This document shows, one piece after another, positions 1 through 8,540 of a DNA stretch of 64,000 nt. This stretch comes from Staphylococcus sp. KG4-3 (GTDB lineage Bacteria; Bacillota; Bacilli; Staphylococcales; Staphylococcaceae): positions 2,907,460-2,971,459 of the forward strand of contig NZ_CP166245.1 in the NCBI RefSeq assembly GCF_033597815.2, written 5' to 3'. The notes beneath the pieces are model-generated. The model was not told where the DNA came from. It did not search any database and worked only from the letters and a program-made list of their open reading frames with translations. The stretch's first letter is position 1; every line of letters begins with the position of its first letter. A program made the translations under genes and the position numbers.

Positions 1-2090
1 TTGATGTCACAAATTTTGATTTTGAAAATAATATTATTTATGACGCTGTGCCAATTGGACAACCTATTGCAAATACGCAAGCTTATATTATGAACGAAGA
101 TAATAATCTCATGGGTATTGGTGTGCCAGGAGAACTTTGTATTGGTGGTATAGGTGTAACTGATGGTTATTTAAATCGTCCTGAATTAACAAAAGAAAGG
201 TTTATTGATAACCCCTTTGGTAAAGGTAAATTATATCGTACAGGTGACTTAGCGAAGTGGAATGTCGACGGCAATATTAGCTACTTAGGTCGTATAGATG
301 AGCAAGTTAAAATCCGTGGTTATCGTATTGAACTAGGAGAAATTGAAAATACTTTACGTCGAATTGACCAAGTTTCAGACGTTACAGTTGTTGCTAAACC
401 AATGGGAGGCGAAGAATTAGCTATTTGTGCGTATTTACTCTCAGACGAAAAAATAGCGTTTGATGATATCAAAACGAAGTTAAGTGAAAAATTACCGACC
501 TATATGATTCCGTCTTATATGACACAAATAGACAAGTTACCCGTAACGTCCAATGGTAAATTAGATAAAAAGCAATTACCTGAAATTAAAGTTGAAAGTA
601 AAACTTATATTGAGCCAAGTAATAAAATGGAAAGCATAGTTGCGGAGGCATTTGAATCAATATTAAATATGAATCGTGTAAGTGTACAGGACAATTTTTT
701 TGAAATTGGTGGAGATTCGATTAAAGCCATCAAATTAACATCATTGTTATCAAGATCATACAATATATCTATTAAAGATATATTTGAATTAAAAACGGTT
801 AGATGTATTAGTAAAGCGTTACTTGAACGTGGAGAAACGAATACCATAGAAAAATTGAATACACTTAAAGACATTAATAGGGAACAAAAAACTCATTTTC
901 ATAGCGAGTTTATGAATGCTATCAACGATTATAAAGAGAAAAGTACTGAAAATTATAAAAACATCGATAAAAATATAATTAAATTAGATAAGCAAGTGCT
1001 ATTAACAGGTGCGACAGGTTATTTTGGTATCCATGTATTAAAAGATTTACTTGCCCGTACAGATTTCACTATTTATATCATGGTAAGAAATAGTGAAGAA
1101 TTAAGTGGCGAAATGAAACTAAAGGAAAATTGGTTATATTATTTTGATTCTCCACTAAAACCAAAATATGAAAAGCGCATTCATTTTGTGGAAGGAAATA
1201 TTGAAATGGAACGTTTAGGTTTTGACAATGATACTTATGAACACCTAACGAATAATGTAGATATTATTATTAATGCTGCTGCAAACGTAAATCATTTTGC
1301 AACCGAAAATTCATCATATAAAACAAACGTTAACGCAATTAATAATTTAGCCAAATTTGCTAAAGAAAATAAGTCTAAAGAAATTCATCATATGTCAACG
1401 AAAAGTGTTGCTTCAGGTAACATCGAAAATAAGAAGTTTGTTATTTTCTCAGAAGATGATATTGATATTGGTCAGAAACCAAACAATGTTTATATGGATG
1501 GTAAAATAGAAGCTGAAAAATTGCTCGTTGCTTACCGTGATGAAGGTATTCAAACAAATATTTATAGATTAGGTAATCTACAATGCGATTCTGAAACAGG
1601 TATTTTCCAGAAGAATGAAGAAAACAATGCTTTTTACAATGTCATCAAATCATTCAAGAAATTACAAAAATATCCGAAATTGGATAATTTAGACTTTACG
1701 CCAGTAAACAAAGCCGCACAAGCATGTAATAAATTGATATTGAATAATCAGTTACAAAATGAAATTTATCATGTTTATAATACACATTTCTTACCATTTA
1801 AAAAGTTAATGTCAATTTATAACGAAAATGGTAATTATATTGAAGATGTTCATTGGAATGATTTTATGGATTACTTAATAGAATGTATTGAATTAGATAT
1901 GTTAAATGATGAGGTCAACACTTTTTTACTACACACAGGTATTTTAGACAATACATTATTTAACAAATCACATTTTGAAACACTAGACTACAAAACTAAC
2001 TTTATACTCGAAAAATTAGATTTTCAATGGAGACCAATAACCTCAAACTTATTAACTAAAATGGTTAGCCACACTAAAAATAATTTCTAA
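1..2090 (+). CDS. Non-ribosomal peptide synthetase, C-terminal part (A-T-reductase), 5' end outside window
   Basis: The reading frame is open to the left edge of the window, so this is the last module of a larger synthetase. Late adenylation motifs are visible: YRTGDLAKW (about base 235), GRIDEQVKIRGYRIELGEIE (about 289-348) and a closing NGKLDKKQLP (about 552-581). A carrier domain follows with the phosphopantetheine serine in FFEIGGDSIKA (about 700-730). From about base 985 there is a thioester reductase with the NAD(P)-binding GATGYFGIH. Such enzymes release the peptide as an aldehyde by reduction. In staphylococci the known example is the aureusimine/pyrazinone synthetase AusA, which this resembles. 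The phosphopantetheinyl transferase gene that follows ausA in S. aureus is absent here, so I leave the symbol blank. Confidence 0.9.
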   Translation, partial: DVTNFDFENNIIYDAVPIGQPIANTQAYIMNEDNNLMGIGVPGELCIGGIGVTDGYLNRPELTKERFIDNPFGKGKLYRTGDLAKWNVDGNISYLGRIDEQVKIRGYRIELGEIENTLRRIDQVSDVTVVAKPMGGEELAICAYLLSDEKIAFDDIKTKLSEKLPTYMIPSYMTQIDKLPVTSNGKLDKKQLPEIKVESKTYIEPSNKMESIVAEAFESILNMNRVSVQDNFFEIGGDSIKAIKLTSLLSRSYNISIKDIFELKTVRCISKALLERGETNTIEKLNTLKDINREQKTHFHSEFMNAINDYKEKSTENYKNIDKNIIKLDKQVLLTGATGYFGIHVLKDLLARTDFTIYIMVRNSEELSGEMKLKENWLYYFDSPLKPKYEKRIHFVEGNIEMERLGFDNDTYEHLTNNVDIIINAAANVNHFATENSSYKTNVNAINNLAKFAKENKSKEIHHMSTKSVASGNIENKKFVIFSEDDIDIGQKPNNVYMDGKIEAEKLLVAYRDEGIQTNIYRLGNLQCDSETGIFQKNEENNAFYNVIKSFKKLQKYPKLDNLDFTPVNKAAQACNKLILNNQLQNEIYHVYNTHFLPFKKLMSIYNENGNYIEDVHWNDFMDYLIECIELDMLNDEVNTFLLHTGILDNTLFNKSHFETLDYKTNFILEKLDFQWRPITSNLLTKMVSHTKNNF

Positions 2091-2096
2091 AAAATA

Positions 2097-2121
2097 AGGT
2101 AGCAAATATATTTTGCTACCT
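2097..2121. terminator. Bidirectional terminator between convergent genes
   Basis: A 10-base stem (AGGTAGCAAA pairing with TTTGCTACCT) around a short AT loop sits between the stop of the synthetase and the stop of the convergent SDR gene. The right side is followed within a few bases by a T-rich tract (cattttttt), and the left side by A-rich sequence, so it can serve both directions. Confidence 0.7.
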
Positions 2122-2146
2122 CATTTCATCATTTTTTTCACTAAAT

Positions 2147-2965
2147 TTATTTAGATATTTGTTTTTTTAAAGTCCAATTAAATAATTTGATTGGTAATAT
2201 CGCATGTAAAATGATAAGTGGTTTAGCAATGAAACCTGTGACATATTTCGCTTGTACATGACGCTTCTCAATGGACTTAATAATAACTTTTGCTACTACA
2301 GATGGATGTGAGAGTATGTTGAGAGATTGCTGTTTAATCATTGATTGTGCCATTTTTAAAGCTTTTTCTTCATAGTGGCCCCCTTTTGCAACTGATTTAA
2401 GATTTTGAGCTGCAATCGTTCCCCACTCCGTTTTTATACCACCTGGTTCAATAATAATAACGTCTATACCGAAATCAGAAAGCTCTAGCCGTAAACTTTC
2501 ACTATATCCTTCTAATGCATATTTAGATGCATGATACCAAGTTCCAAAATAGTTAGGTATACGTCCCCCAATAGATGAGATATTAATAATTTTTCCTGCT
2601 TTTTGTTCACGCATAGAAGGTATAACAGCTCTTGTTAATTCTGATAAACCAAACAAATTCACTTCAAATTGTCTTTTTGCCTCTTCAATAGAAACATCTT
2701 CAACAGCACCATAGGATCCATACCCAGCATTATTTATTAAAATATCTATATGTCCCTCTCGGATTAAGATATGATTAACAACTTCATGAATTGCATTATA
2801 ATCTGTTATATCTAATTGAATTATGTTAACATTATACGCTAATAAAGCTTGCATGTTTTTTATATTTCTTGAAACAGCATAAACGCGATAGTCTTTTTTT
2901 GCTAACATTTTAGCTGTTTCAAAACCAATTCCACTACTTGCGCCCGTAATTAAAGCAACTGTCAT
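2147..2965 (-). CDS. Short-chain dehydrogenase/reductase (classical SDR), 272 aa
   Basis: A cytoplasmic NAD(P)-dependent oxidoreductase of unknown substrate. The Rossmann motif TGASSGIG is at residues 7-14, NNAG near residue 86, a catalytic serine in ISSIG near 138, and the YHASK active site (Tyr and Lys) near 151-155. This set is typical of classical SDRs, and the length matches the family. The C-terminus has hydrophobic stretches (LIILHAILP), as in SDRs associated with membranes or lipid substrates. The start is supported by AAAAGGTG five bases before the ATG. It is a single gene convergent with the peptide synthetase, and there is no evidence that it acts on that product. Confidence 0.9.
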   Translation of the reverse strand: MTVALITGASSGIGFETAKMLAKKDYRVYAVSRNIKNMQALLAYNVNIIQLDITDYNAIHEVVNHILIREGHIDILINNAGYGSYGAVEDVSIEEAKRQFEVNLFGLSELTRAVIPSMREQKAGKIINISSIGGRIPNYFGTWYHASKYALEGYSESLRLELSDFGIDVIIIEPGGIKTEWGTIAAQNLKSVAKGGHYEEKALKMAQSMIKQQSLNILSHPSVVAKVIIKSIEKRHVQAKYVTGFIAKPLIILHAILPIKLFNWTLKKQISK

Positions 2966-3566
2966 CTAAATCACCTTTTCTTTAAAGTATGAAACAAGCA
3001 TATCACCTATAATATTTTTTTAAAAATTATAAAATTTATATTTTTTAATTAAAGATATACTTAATGATTAGCATAATAGGTTGTTACAAGAACCTAAATG
3101 AACATTTTTTGTAAAAAGCCTTGTTTACGCATTTTTAATCAATTAAATTTAGTTAATTGTTTCTCAACCAATTATTTAAAGTGTTATCTCGTTCTTCAAA
3201 GCTACACAACTTAAACCCTTTTATCATTATAGCAGTTAACCCCTATTATAATTATTTTCCTACTAAAAATAACAAACCTTTCTACAATACTTCTGTAAGT
3301 AATATTTGTTCTAAATTTATAAGGATACCCTATTCACTTAACTGATCTTGCCTATCTAGTATTTTTTCTTTAGTAAACAATTCCAAAACTACAACTGCAC
3401 AGATTAAGTAAATATTCTTGAGTTTTTATCTATATCTTTAAAGCTAACATCTTATAAGAAATATCTATATAGATTCTCCACAATTCATTCCACCAGAATT
3501 TTATAACTTAAATTTATATGGTATTATTTTTATATAATAAATATTTCATAAAATGAGGAGGCTAAT
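2966..3566. other. Intergenic, 600 bp, AT-rich, holds an hsdS remnant
   Basis: No intact gene is recognisable. The left part (3072-3170) is a decayed hsdS 3' end, listed separately. The remainder up to 3480 contains only short unlikely frames. A 62-codon frame at 3157-3345 has no ribosome binding site and overlaps the remnant, so I do not call it. The last 30 bases hold the AGGAGG binding site of the ATP-grasp gene. Confidence 0.6.
3072..3170 (-). pseudogene. Decayed 3' end of a type I restriction specificity gene (hsdS)
   Basis: Read on the minus strand, this block translates to TKFN, stop, then LKMRKQGFLQKMFI and the gene stop at 3094-3096. The intact hsdS at 18865-20100 ends TKIDLLKQRKQGLLQKMFV, so the two align residue for residue, with the internal stop standing where a Leu codon is expected (tta to tga). 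DNA similarity continues past the stop: cataataggttgttacaagaac here against cataataggccgttatcagaac at 18845. Upstream the similarity fades. The fragment shows that another type I system, or a copy of this one, once lay here. Confidence 0.75.
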
Positions 3567-4820
3567 ATGAAAGAATATCTATTGTTGTTAGGTGCAGATC
3601 AGTTTCTTAGAGAACGGTCTTATGCAGGTGGTAAAGTAATCGGAGATTTTCAAATTTGGACAGCTATTAAAAATGCGAAATATCAATATAATTCATATTT
3701 TGATTATTGTATTAATGCCAATCCTTTAAGCTATGAAGAATTAAAAAATGAAATAGCTTATCATAAATCTCAAGGGTACGAACCAAAAGCTATCGTTCCT
3801 TTAAATGATTGGACGCTAAAAGTTGCCAATAGGCTAAATCAAGACTACGGTTTGCCTTACCTCGAAGAACAAATTATCGATGCATGTAGAAATAAAAGCA
3901 TCATGAAATCAATATTTGAAAAAGTCAGTATTCCTACACCAAAGTCTATGTATTTTAATAATGCTTTACAATTAAAGCAGCTAATGAATGAATTTAATTT
4001 TCCAGTAATTATAAAGCCGGTTGATTTTGGAGGTAGTGGTGGTGTTTACTTAGCCAATAATAAACAAGAATGTATGGATGTCTATGCTAAATAGAAACAA
4101 ATTATGGAGGTTTATGCAGATGACTTCCAAGTATCTAAAAGTGAATTTCTAATCGAAGAATTTATTGATAGTGATGACGAAGTTTCAGTTGAAGTATTGT
4201 GCGGCCACAATTTCTATGAAGTTATTACTGTTACAGAGAAATATTTATCTCCTAGACCGTGGTTTACTGAAATGGGTCATTTAGTTCCCAGTTTCAGGTA
4301 TAAAGATATAAATATTAAAGACCTTGCAATACAGGCTTGTAAATCTTTAGGTATTACACGTGGCGTCGCTCATGTCGAAATAAAAATAAAAGACAACAAC
4401 CTCTATGTCATAGAAGCTGCAGCTAGACCTGGTGGCGATGCTATTATGGATTTAGTCGAATCTTCTTATGACATTAACCCTTACAAACTTCATATATCTA
4501 TGTATATTAATAACGAAGTAAAACCTACATATGCATTTACGCCCAAAAAAACGTCTGCCATAGCATTTATGAAAGCACAAAAAGGTAAGATAATGTACAT
4601 TCATTATCCAGATGTATCAAAAGATACCGAAATCAAAAAAATAAATGTATTTAAAAATGTCGGGGATACCGTAGCTGATCCTGAAAATTGGAGTAATCGT
4701 GAGGGGCTTATTCAATTTAACTGGCCTGAGTTACCAACTACAAAAACATACAAACATATTCACAAAGCTAATGAATTAGCAAATAAAATTTTTGATTGCA
4801 GTGATGCTCACAATGACTAA
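3567..4820 (+). pseudogene. ATP-grasp ligase interrupted by an in-frame TAG
   Basis: Two halves in the same frame are separated only by a TAG at 4092-4094. Together they give a 417-codon ATP-grasp enzyme. The first half has the start supported by GAGGAGG and the nucleotide-binding region FPVIIKPVDFGGSGG (about residues 147-161). The second half has the C-terminal metal-binding region VEIKI followed by EAAARPGGD. ATP-grasp enzymes of this kind join a carboxylate to an amine via an acyl-phosphate, as in amino-acid ligases of dipeptide synthesis. The next gene is an MFS transporter overlapping by 8 bases, recalling the ligase-exporter pairing in bacilysin loci. Substrate unknown. The stop separates the ATP-binding loop from the metal site, so neither half should work alone. 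Confidence 0.8.
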
Positions 4821-5916
4821 CTATTTAACCATTACTGCACTATACCGATTTATCTGTGGTGGTTTAATCCTCATTATAAATTGGGAACTAGCAAATCCTG
4901 AATCTACCAGTGAGTTAGCCATTGCTACAATTCTTTCATTTGTTCCAGCAATATTCACTCCATTTTTAATTAAGTTATATTTTAAAAATTATTCAGGTGC
5001 TGGCCTTACAAAATTATCTTTCTTAATACTATTTTATATAGTCATTGTCATAACGGTATGCTATCAAAATGCACTGCAATTAATTATTCTAAACTTTACT
5101 TTATGGATTGTATTTTTTCTGTTGGAAACAAGTTTAGAATTTTGGTTTTCACAATTAGTCGAAAAGAAAAGTGAACGATTTATTAACCAGTATAGTTCCC
5201 TTTCAATGACAATAAATCAAGTTGCTTTAATGATAGGTCCTTTATTTGCTTCAATAATCATTAAATTTATTGCACTTCGTTGGATATTTTTAATGTATGC
5301 CTTAATCTATCTATTACTTTACTTTGCTATTAGGAAACAAAATAAGGGTGATCAGCTTCTTTCTAAAGATGGGAAAGTTTATACTAAAGAACCTGTAAAA
5401 CTTACACATTACTTCATAAGTATGCTTATGTGGCCAATATTGGGGACTATCAACTTCATGTTACCTACCTTTACAACTTTTAAGCGTGGAGAAGTTCATG
5501 AAGTCGCACTATCGGACTGTGCTTTAGGTCTAGGGATGGCTTTGATTGGGATGATACTCAGCAAATTTCTATCTAATAATTGGTTGCACTTATTTTTTAT
5601 AGTAAGTATTTCTATCACTGTCTTGTGGTATTTGGCTGAAGATACGCTCGTAATTAAATTACTATTAATGTTATTGTTCGGTTTCACATTTGGTGGCGCA
5701 AGAATTATTTTCAGGAAAACCATTGTTACAGTATACTCCAGTCATACTGTAAAACACATTTATTCCCTGGGAAATGCTTTAGGTCTTCCAATCCTTGCAC
5801 TCTGTATTTATCTAAGTATATTAAATTTAAACTTTGTTTGGTTACCATCATTTATTTTATTAATTGTATTAATGCTTTTGTTGAAAATTGAATATCTTAA
5901 ATATTTTCATAATTAA
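4813..5916 (+). CDS. Major facilitator superfamily transporter, about 367 aa
   Basis: A hydrophobic protein with about ten to twelve predicted membrane segments (for example AIATILSFVPAIFTPFLI, LSFLILFYIVIVITVC and LWIVFFLLETSLEFWF), matching small MFS exporters. I favour the ATG at 4813, which overlaps the stop of the ATP-grasp gene (ATGACTAA) and suggests translational coupling. Starts at 4792 (TTG) or 4804 (ATG) are possible but have no better ribosome binding site. The context suggests export of, or immunity to, the product of the upstream ligase. That ligase carries a nonsense codon, so the transporter may now be without its partner. Substrate unknown. Confidence 0.75.
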   Translation: MTNYLTITALYRFICGGLILIINWELANPESTSELAIATILSFVPAIFTPFLIKLYFKNYSGAGLTKLSFLILFYIVIVITVCYQNALQLIILNFTLWIVFFLLETSLEFWFSQLVEKKSERFINQYSSLSMTINQVALMIGPLFASIIIKFIALRWIFLMYALIYLLLYFAIRKQNKGDQLLSKDGKVYTKEPVKLTHYFISMLMWPILGTINFMLPTFTTFKRGEVHEVALSDCALGLGMALIGMILSKFLSNNWLHLFFIVSISITVLWYLAEDTLVIKLLLMLLFGFTFGGARIIFRKTIVTVYSSHTVKHIYSLGNALGLPILALCIYLSILNLNFVWLPSFILLIVLMLLLKIEYLKYFHN

Positions 5917-6083
5917 AATTAGTGTATAAAAGTAAAGATAGTTATAAAAAATAAATCCTTGCTAATAGAAACAGTTATTGAAAAATGTATATTGATCATA
6001 CTTTTCTATGAATCAAAAATAATATGAAAAACAGGTAATTTAAATTTGACAACCTGAATGTAATGAGAGTGTAGAGGGAAAAA

Positions 6084-6122
6084 TCCCCTTAAAAGTTCAC
6101 TGTTGTTTTTCTTTTAAGGGGA
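6084..6122 (-). terminator. Terminator of the sorbitol operon
   Basis: A 12-base perfect stem (TCCCCTTAAAAG with CTTTTAAGGGGA) is followed on the minus strand by TTTTTCCC. It lies just past the stop of srlB and closes the minus-strand sorbitol operon. Confidence 0.8.
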
Positions 6123-6136
6123 AAGATTTTATAAAA

Positions 6137-6487
6137 CTATTTAATTTCTATTTTTGTGCCTTCTTCTATATTAGCAAGAGGCTTATCTTCTAAATATAAT
6201 GTTCCAGATTGTTCAGCTTCTGTACTCCCATCAAACTTCAAAGTAATATGACCTAAATTATTTAAATTTTTATTAACAGTAGAACCTACTTTTGTAATTT
6301 TATATTCGTTATCATCTAGAAATAACTTTTGTGATTCAGTTATTTCTCCATCTATTTCATTTATATCAATTATGTAGCAATAATCTACTAACTCAGCAGG
6401 AGCATTATCACCAAATAATATAACCATTTTTTCAGATTCGAATGCTGATGCATCTTTTCCTATACGCTTTATCTCTGTCTTGTACAT
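6137..6487 (-). CDS. srlB: PTS glucitol/sorbitol-specific EIIA component
   Basis: A 116-residue protein of the GutA/SrlB type IIA family. It relays phosphate from HPr to the IIB domain during sorbitol uptake. The length and the GHITLKF segment (the His near residue 79 is the likely phosphorylation site) match the family, which is unrelated to the glucose or mannitol IIA types. It is the last gene of the operon, 17 bases after srlE, and is followed by a strong terminator. Cytoplasmic. Confidence 0.88.
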   Translation of the reverse strand: MYKTEIKRIGKDASAFESEKMVILFGDNAPAELVDYCYIIDINEIDGEITESQKLFLDDNEYKITKVGSTVNKNLNNLGHITLKFDGSTEAEQSGTLYLEDKPLANIEEGTKIEIK

Positions 6488-6504
6488 TATCTATACACTC
6501 CTTC

Positions 6505-7518
6505 TTATTTATATAATCCAAAGCTTGCTAACCATGCTATAAATACACGCGGTACACCGTTTAAGAAACGTGAATACAATACAGATGGCACACCTACTTC
6601 TATTGTTTTAGTTTCTGCTTCTGCTAACCCTAAACCTACTGGTATAAAATCAGCAGCATTTTGAGTATTGATTGCAAATAATGCTGGTAACGCTAAATTT
6701 GGTGGTATATTCCCTTTACCAATTTCTACACCAATTAAGGTTCCTAATACTTGTCCAATTACACCACCTGGGCCTAATAATGGGCTTAAAAATGGTAGTG
6801 AACATATAAATCCAATTATAAGTAGGCCCCAAATATTACCTGCTAACGGTGACATAACCTTAGCAAATAAATCTCCTATTCCAGAGCCTTGGATAATGCC
6901 GATTAATAGTGCTACAAATCCCATAAACGGTAAAATAGTGTGTAACATTGTATCTACCGCATCACGTGCCGCTTGATAAAAAGTATTAATCACTTTACCT
7001 GCTGCAAGACCGATTTTGGTTAAGAAGGATTTATTTTCTTGTTCTGCTCTTGTTTCCATGATTTTTTTATCTCTAGTATAAGAAGCAGTTTCATTATTTT
7101 TTGTTGTCTCAGTCGAAGTAGTTAACACCGATTTTTCATTGGTATCACTTTCATCCACTACACTAACTTGATTTACGTCCACATTCGATACATAGATATC
7201 TTCTGTAATATGTTGTCTCAATGGCCCACTTTTACCTGTTGCCATAATATTCACAGTAGGGATACCCTTTTGAGGATAAATACCACATCTCAATGTCCCG
7301 CCGCAATCTATAACAGCAACCATAATTTCATCTTCAGGTACTGATGTTTCGAAACCATTTACGGGTGACCCTCCAGTAATTTCACATATTTTATCTACTA
7401 TTTCAGGTCTGTGGCCGCCTGTAACGTACATAACTTTGTCTTTCTTACCTTCTATTCCAATTTCTAAAGGACCTCCAAAGCCTCCTGAACCTTTTACAAT
7501 TCTAGCCTTTTTACTCAT
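6505..7518 (-). CDS. srlE: PTS glucitol/sorbitol-specific EIIBC component
   Basis: The N-terminus ([18 protein letters not shown]) and a cysteine in [11 protein letters not shown] (about residues 93-103) form the IIB domain. A hydrophilic linker of about residues 130-165 follows, then a membrane IIC portion (for example [18 protein letters not shown] and [18 protein letters not shown]). Length about 337 aa, as usual for SrlE. An earlier in-frame ATG exists at 7527, but AAGG lies directly against it. The ATG at 7518 is placed better behind GAAGGATGAGG. Together with SrlA this forms the sorbitol channel and the phosphorylating enzyme. Confidence 0.9.
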   Translation of the reverse strand: MSKKARIVKGSGGFGGPLEIGIEGKKDKVMYVTGGHRPEIVDKICEITGGSPVNGFETSVPEDEIMVAVIDCGGTLRCGIYPQKGIPTVNIMATGKSGPLRQHITEDIYVSNVDVNQVSVVDESDTNEKSVLTTSTETTKNNETASYTRDKKIMETRAEQENKSFLTKIGLAAGKVINTFYQAARDAVDTMLHTILPFMGFVALLIGIIQGSGIGDLFAKVMSPLAGNIWGLLIIGFICSLPFLSPLLGPGGVIGQVLGTLIGVEIGKGNIPPNLALPALFAINTQNAADFIPVGLGLAEAETKTIEVGVPSVLYSRFLNGVPRVFIAWLASFGLYK

Positions 7519-7528
7519 ACGCCTCACC

Positions 7529-8080
7529 TCATCCTTCTAATTTTACTTTTGTACTTAATTTTACTTTTTGTTGTTTTTCTACATAACTAGTTGTAAAGTC
7601 AGTAACCCATCCGCCTATAAAGTTCATAACTAAACCAACAAGTAGATATCTTACTGCTAAATCTGTCATTGGTAGCCCTAATTGTTGAACGCCATTTGCG
7701 ATACCTAAGAATATAAATAATTCTGCTGGATTAATGTGTGGGAATAGGCCGTTACTTGTATGCGCGAACTGTGCTGCTGATGCAAAATAACTTGGCTTAT
7801 ACTTTTCTGGCATAAATCTTCCTAGAGAGTGAACCATTGGATTGGCTAACATAAATGAACCTAAAAATGGTAATACTAAATATCTTAAAAATGGGTTTTT
7901 AGATGATTTTTGTGCAATAATATTAATTCTTTTTTCACCTATTAATTGAATTAATGTGTTCATCGCAATTAATAACATCAATACTAAAGGTACAATTGTT
8001 GTCATCCAGTCTATAAATGTATCTGCGCCTGTTTGAAATAGATTGATAAAACCTTCAGCTAACTTAACTATGAAGTCCAT
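7529..8080 (-). CDS. srlA: PTS glucitol/sorbitol-specific EIIC component
   Basis: A 183-residue membrane protein beginning [20 protein letters not shown], typical of GutA/SrlA EIIC2. Several membrane helices are visible, such as [17 protein letters not shown] and [17 protein letters not shown]. It pairs with the IIC part of SrlE to make the full sugar-translocating unit. It overlaps gutM upstream by 13 bases, and srlE may begin just downstream, so the genes are co-transcribed and probably translationally coupled. Confidence 0.92.
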   Translation of the reverse strand: MDFIVKLAEGFINLFQTGADTFIDWMTTIVPLVLMLLIAMNTLIQLIGEKRINIIAQKSSKNPFLRYLVLPFLGSFMLANPMVHSLGRFMPEKYKPSYFASAAQFAHTSNGLFPHINPAELFIFLGIANGVQQLGLPMTDLAVRYLLVGLVMNFIGGWVTDFTTSYVEKQQKVKLSTKVKLEG

Positions 8081-8538
8081 GTTGATTTACTCCCTTCTTT
8101 TTTAAACATTCTATTTATTTTTTTAACCGCTTTCATCATTGGGGAAGGTATTTTTTCAATTTCTCCTCCAGATTGAATAATATTAAATGTGTGTTGAGCG
8201 TCTAAGATAGCTTTTATTAATAATTTGTTGTACTTTTTTAAATCAGTATCCCTTAATTTATAAATTTTATAACCTTCTAAACCTTTTAACTTCTTGAATT
8301 TAGAAAATACTGTGACACCTTGCATATAACGCGCATCTTCAATTTCATTACGTCTATTGATTTGGAATAAAACTAATGTTCCTGATTTAAAAATAGCTGG
8401 TCTTCTTCCTATAGCCACGCGTCCATTTTCTCGCAATTCTGTGTAATGTTTAGTGAAATTTTTGATTTGAACCAAACCAAGTAAGTATTGAACTACAAAT
8501 CCAACAGCTAATATGACAATTAACATGATAAAAAACAT
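8068..8538 (-). CDS. srlM: GutM/SrlM family glucitol operon activator protein
   Basis: A 156-residue protein with one N-terminal membrane segment (FFIMLIVILAVGFVVQYLLG) followed by a basic soluble region with the GRVAIGRRPA motif common to the GutM family. In enteric bacteria GutM is an accessory activator of the sorbitol operon, and its mechanism is poorly defined. The gene sits 2 bases after the PRD regulator and overlaps srlA. The placement between regulator and PTS genes supports the family assignment. Confidence 0.85.
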   Translation of the reverse strand: MFFIMLIVILAVGFVVQYLLGLVQIKNFTKHYTELRENGRVAIGRRPAIFKSGTLVLFQINRRNEIEDARYMQGVTVFSKFKKLKGLEGYKIYKLRDTDLKKYNKLLIKAILDAQHTFNIIQSGGEIEKIPSPMMKAVKKINRMFKKEGSKSTWTS

Positions 8539-8540
8539 AG

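Noticed and set aside
3157-3345. A 62-codon plus-strand frame in the gap before the ATP-grasp gene
   Set aside because: No ribosome binding site, odd composition, and overlaps the antisense hsdS remnant.
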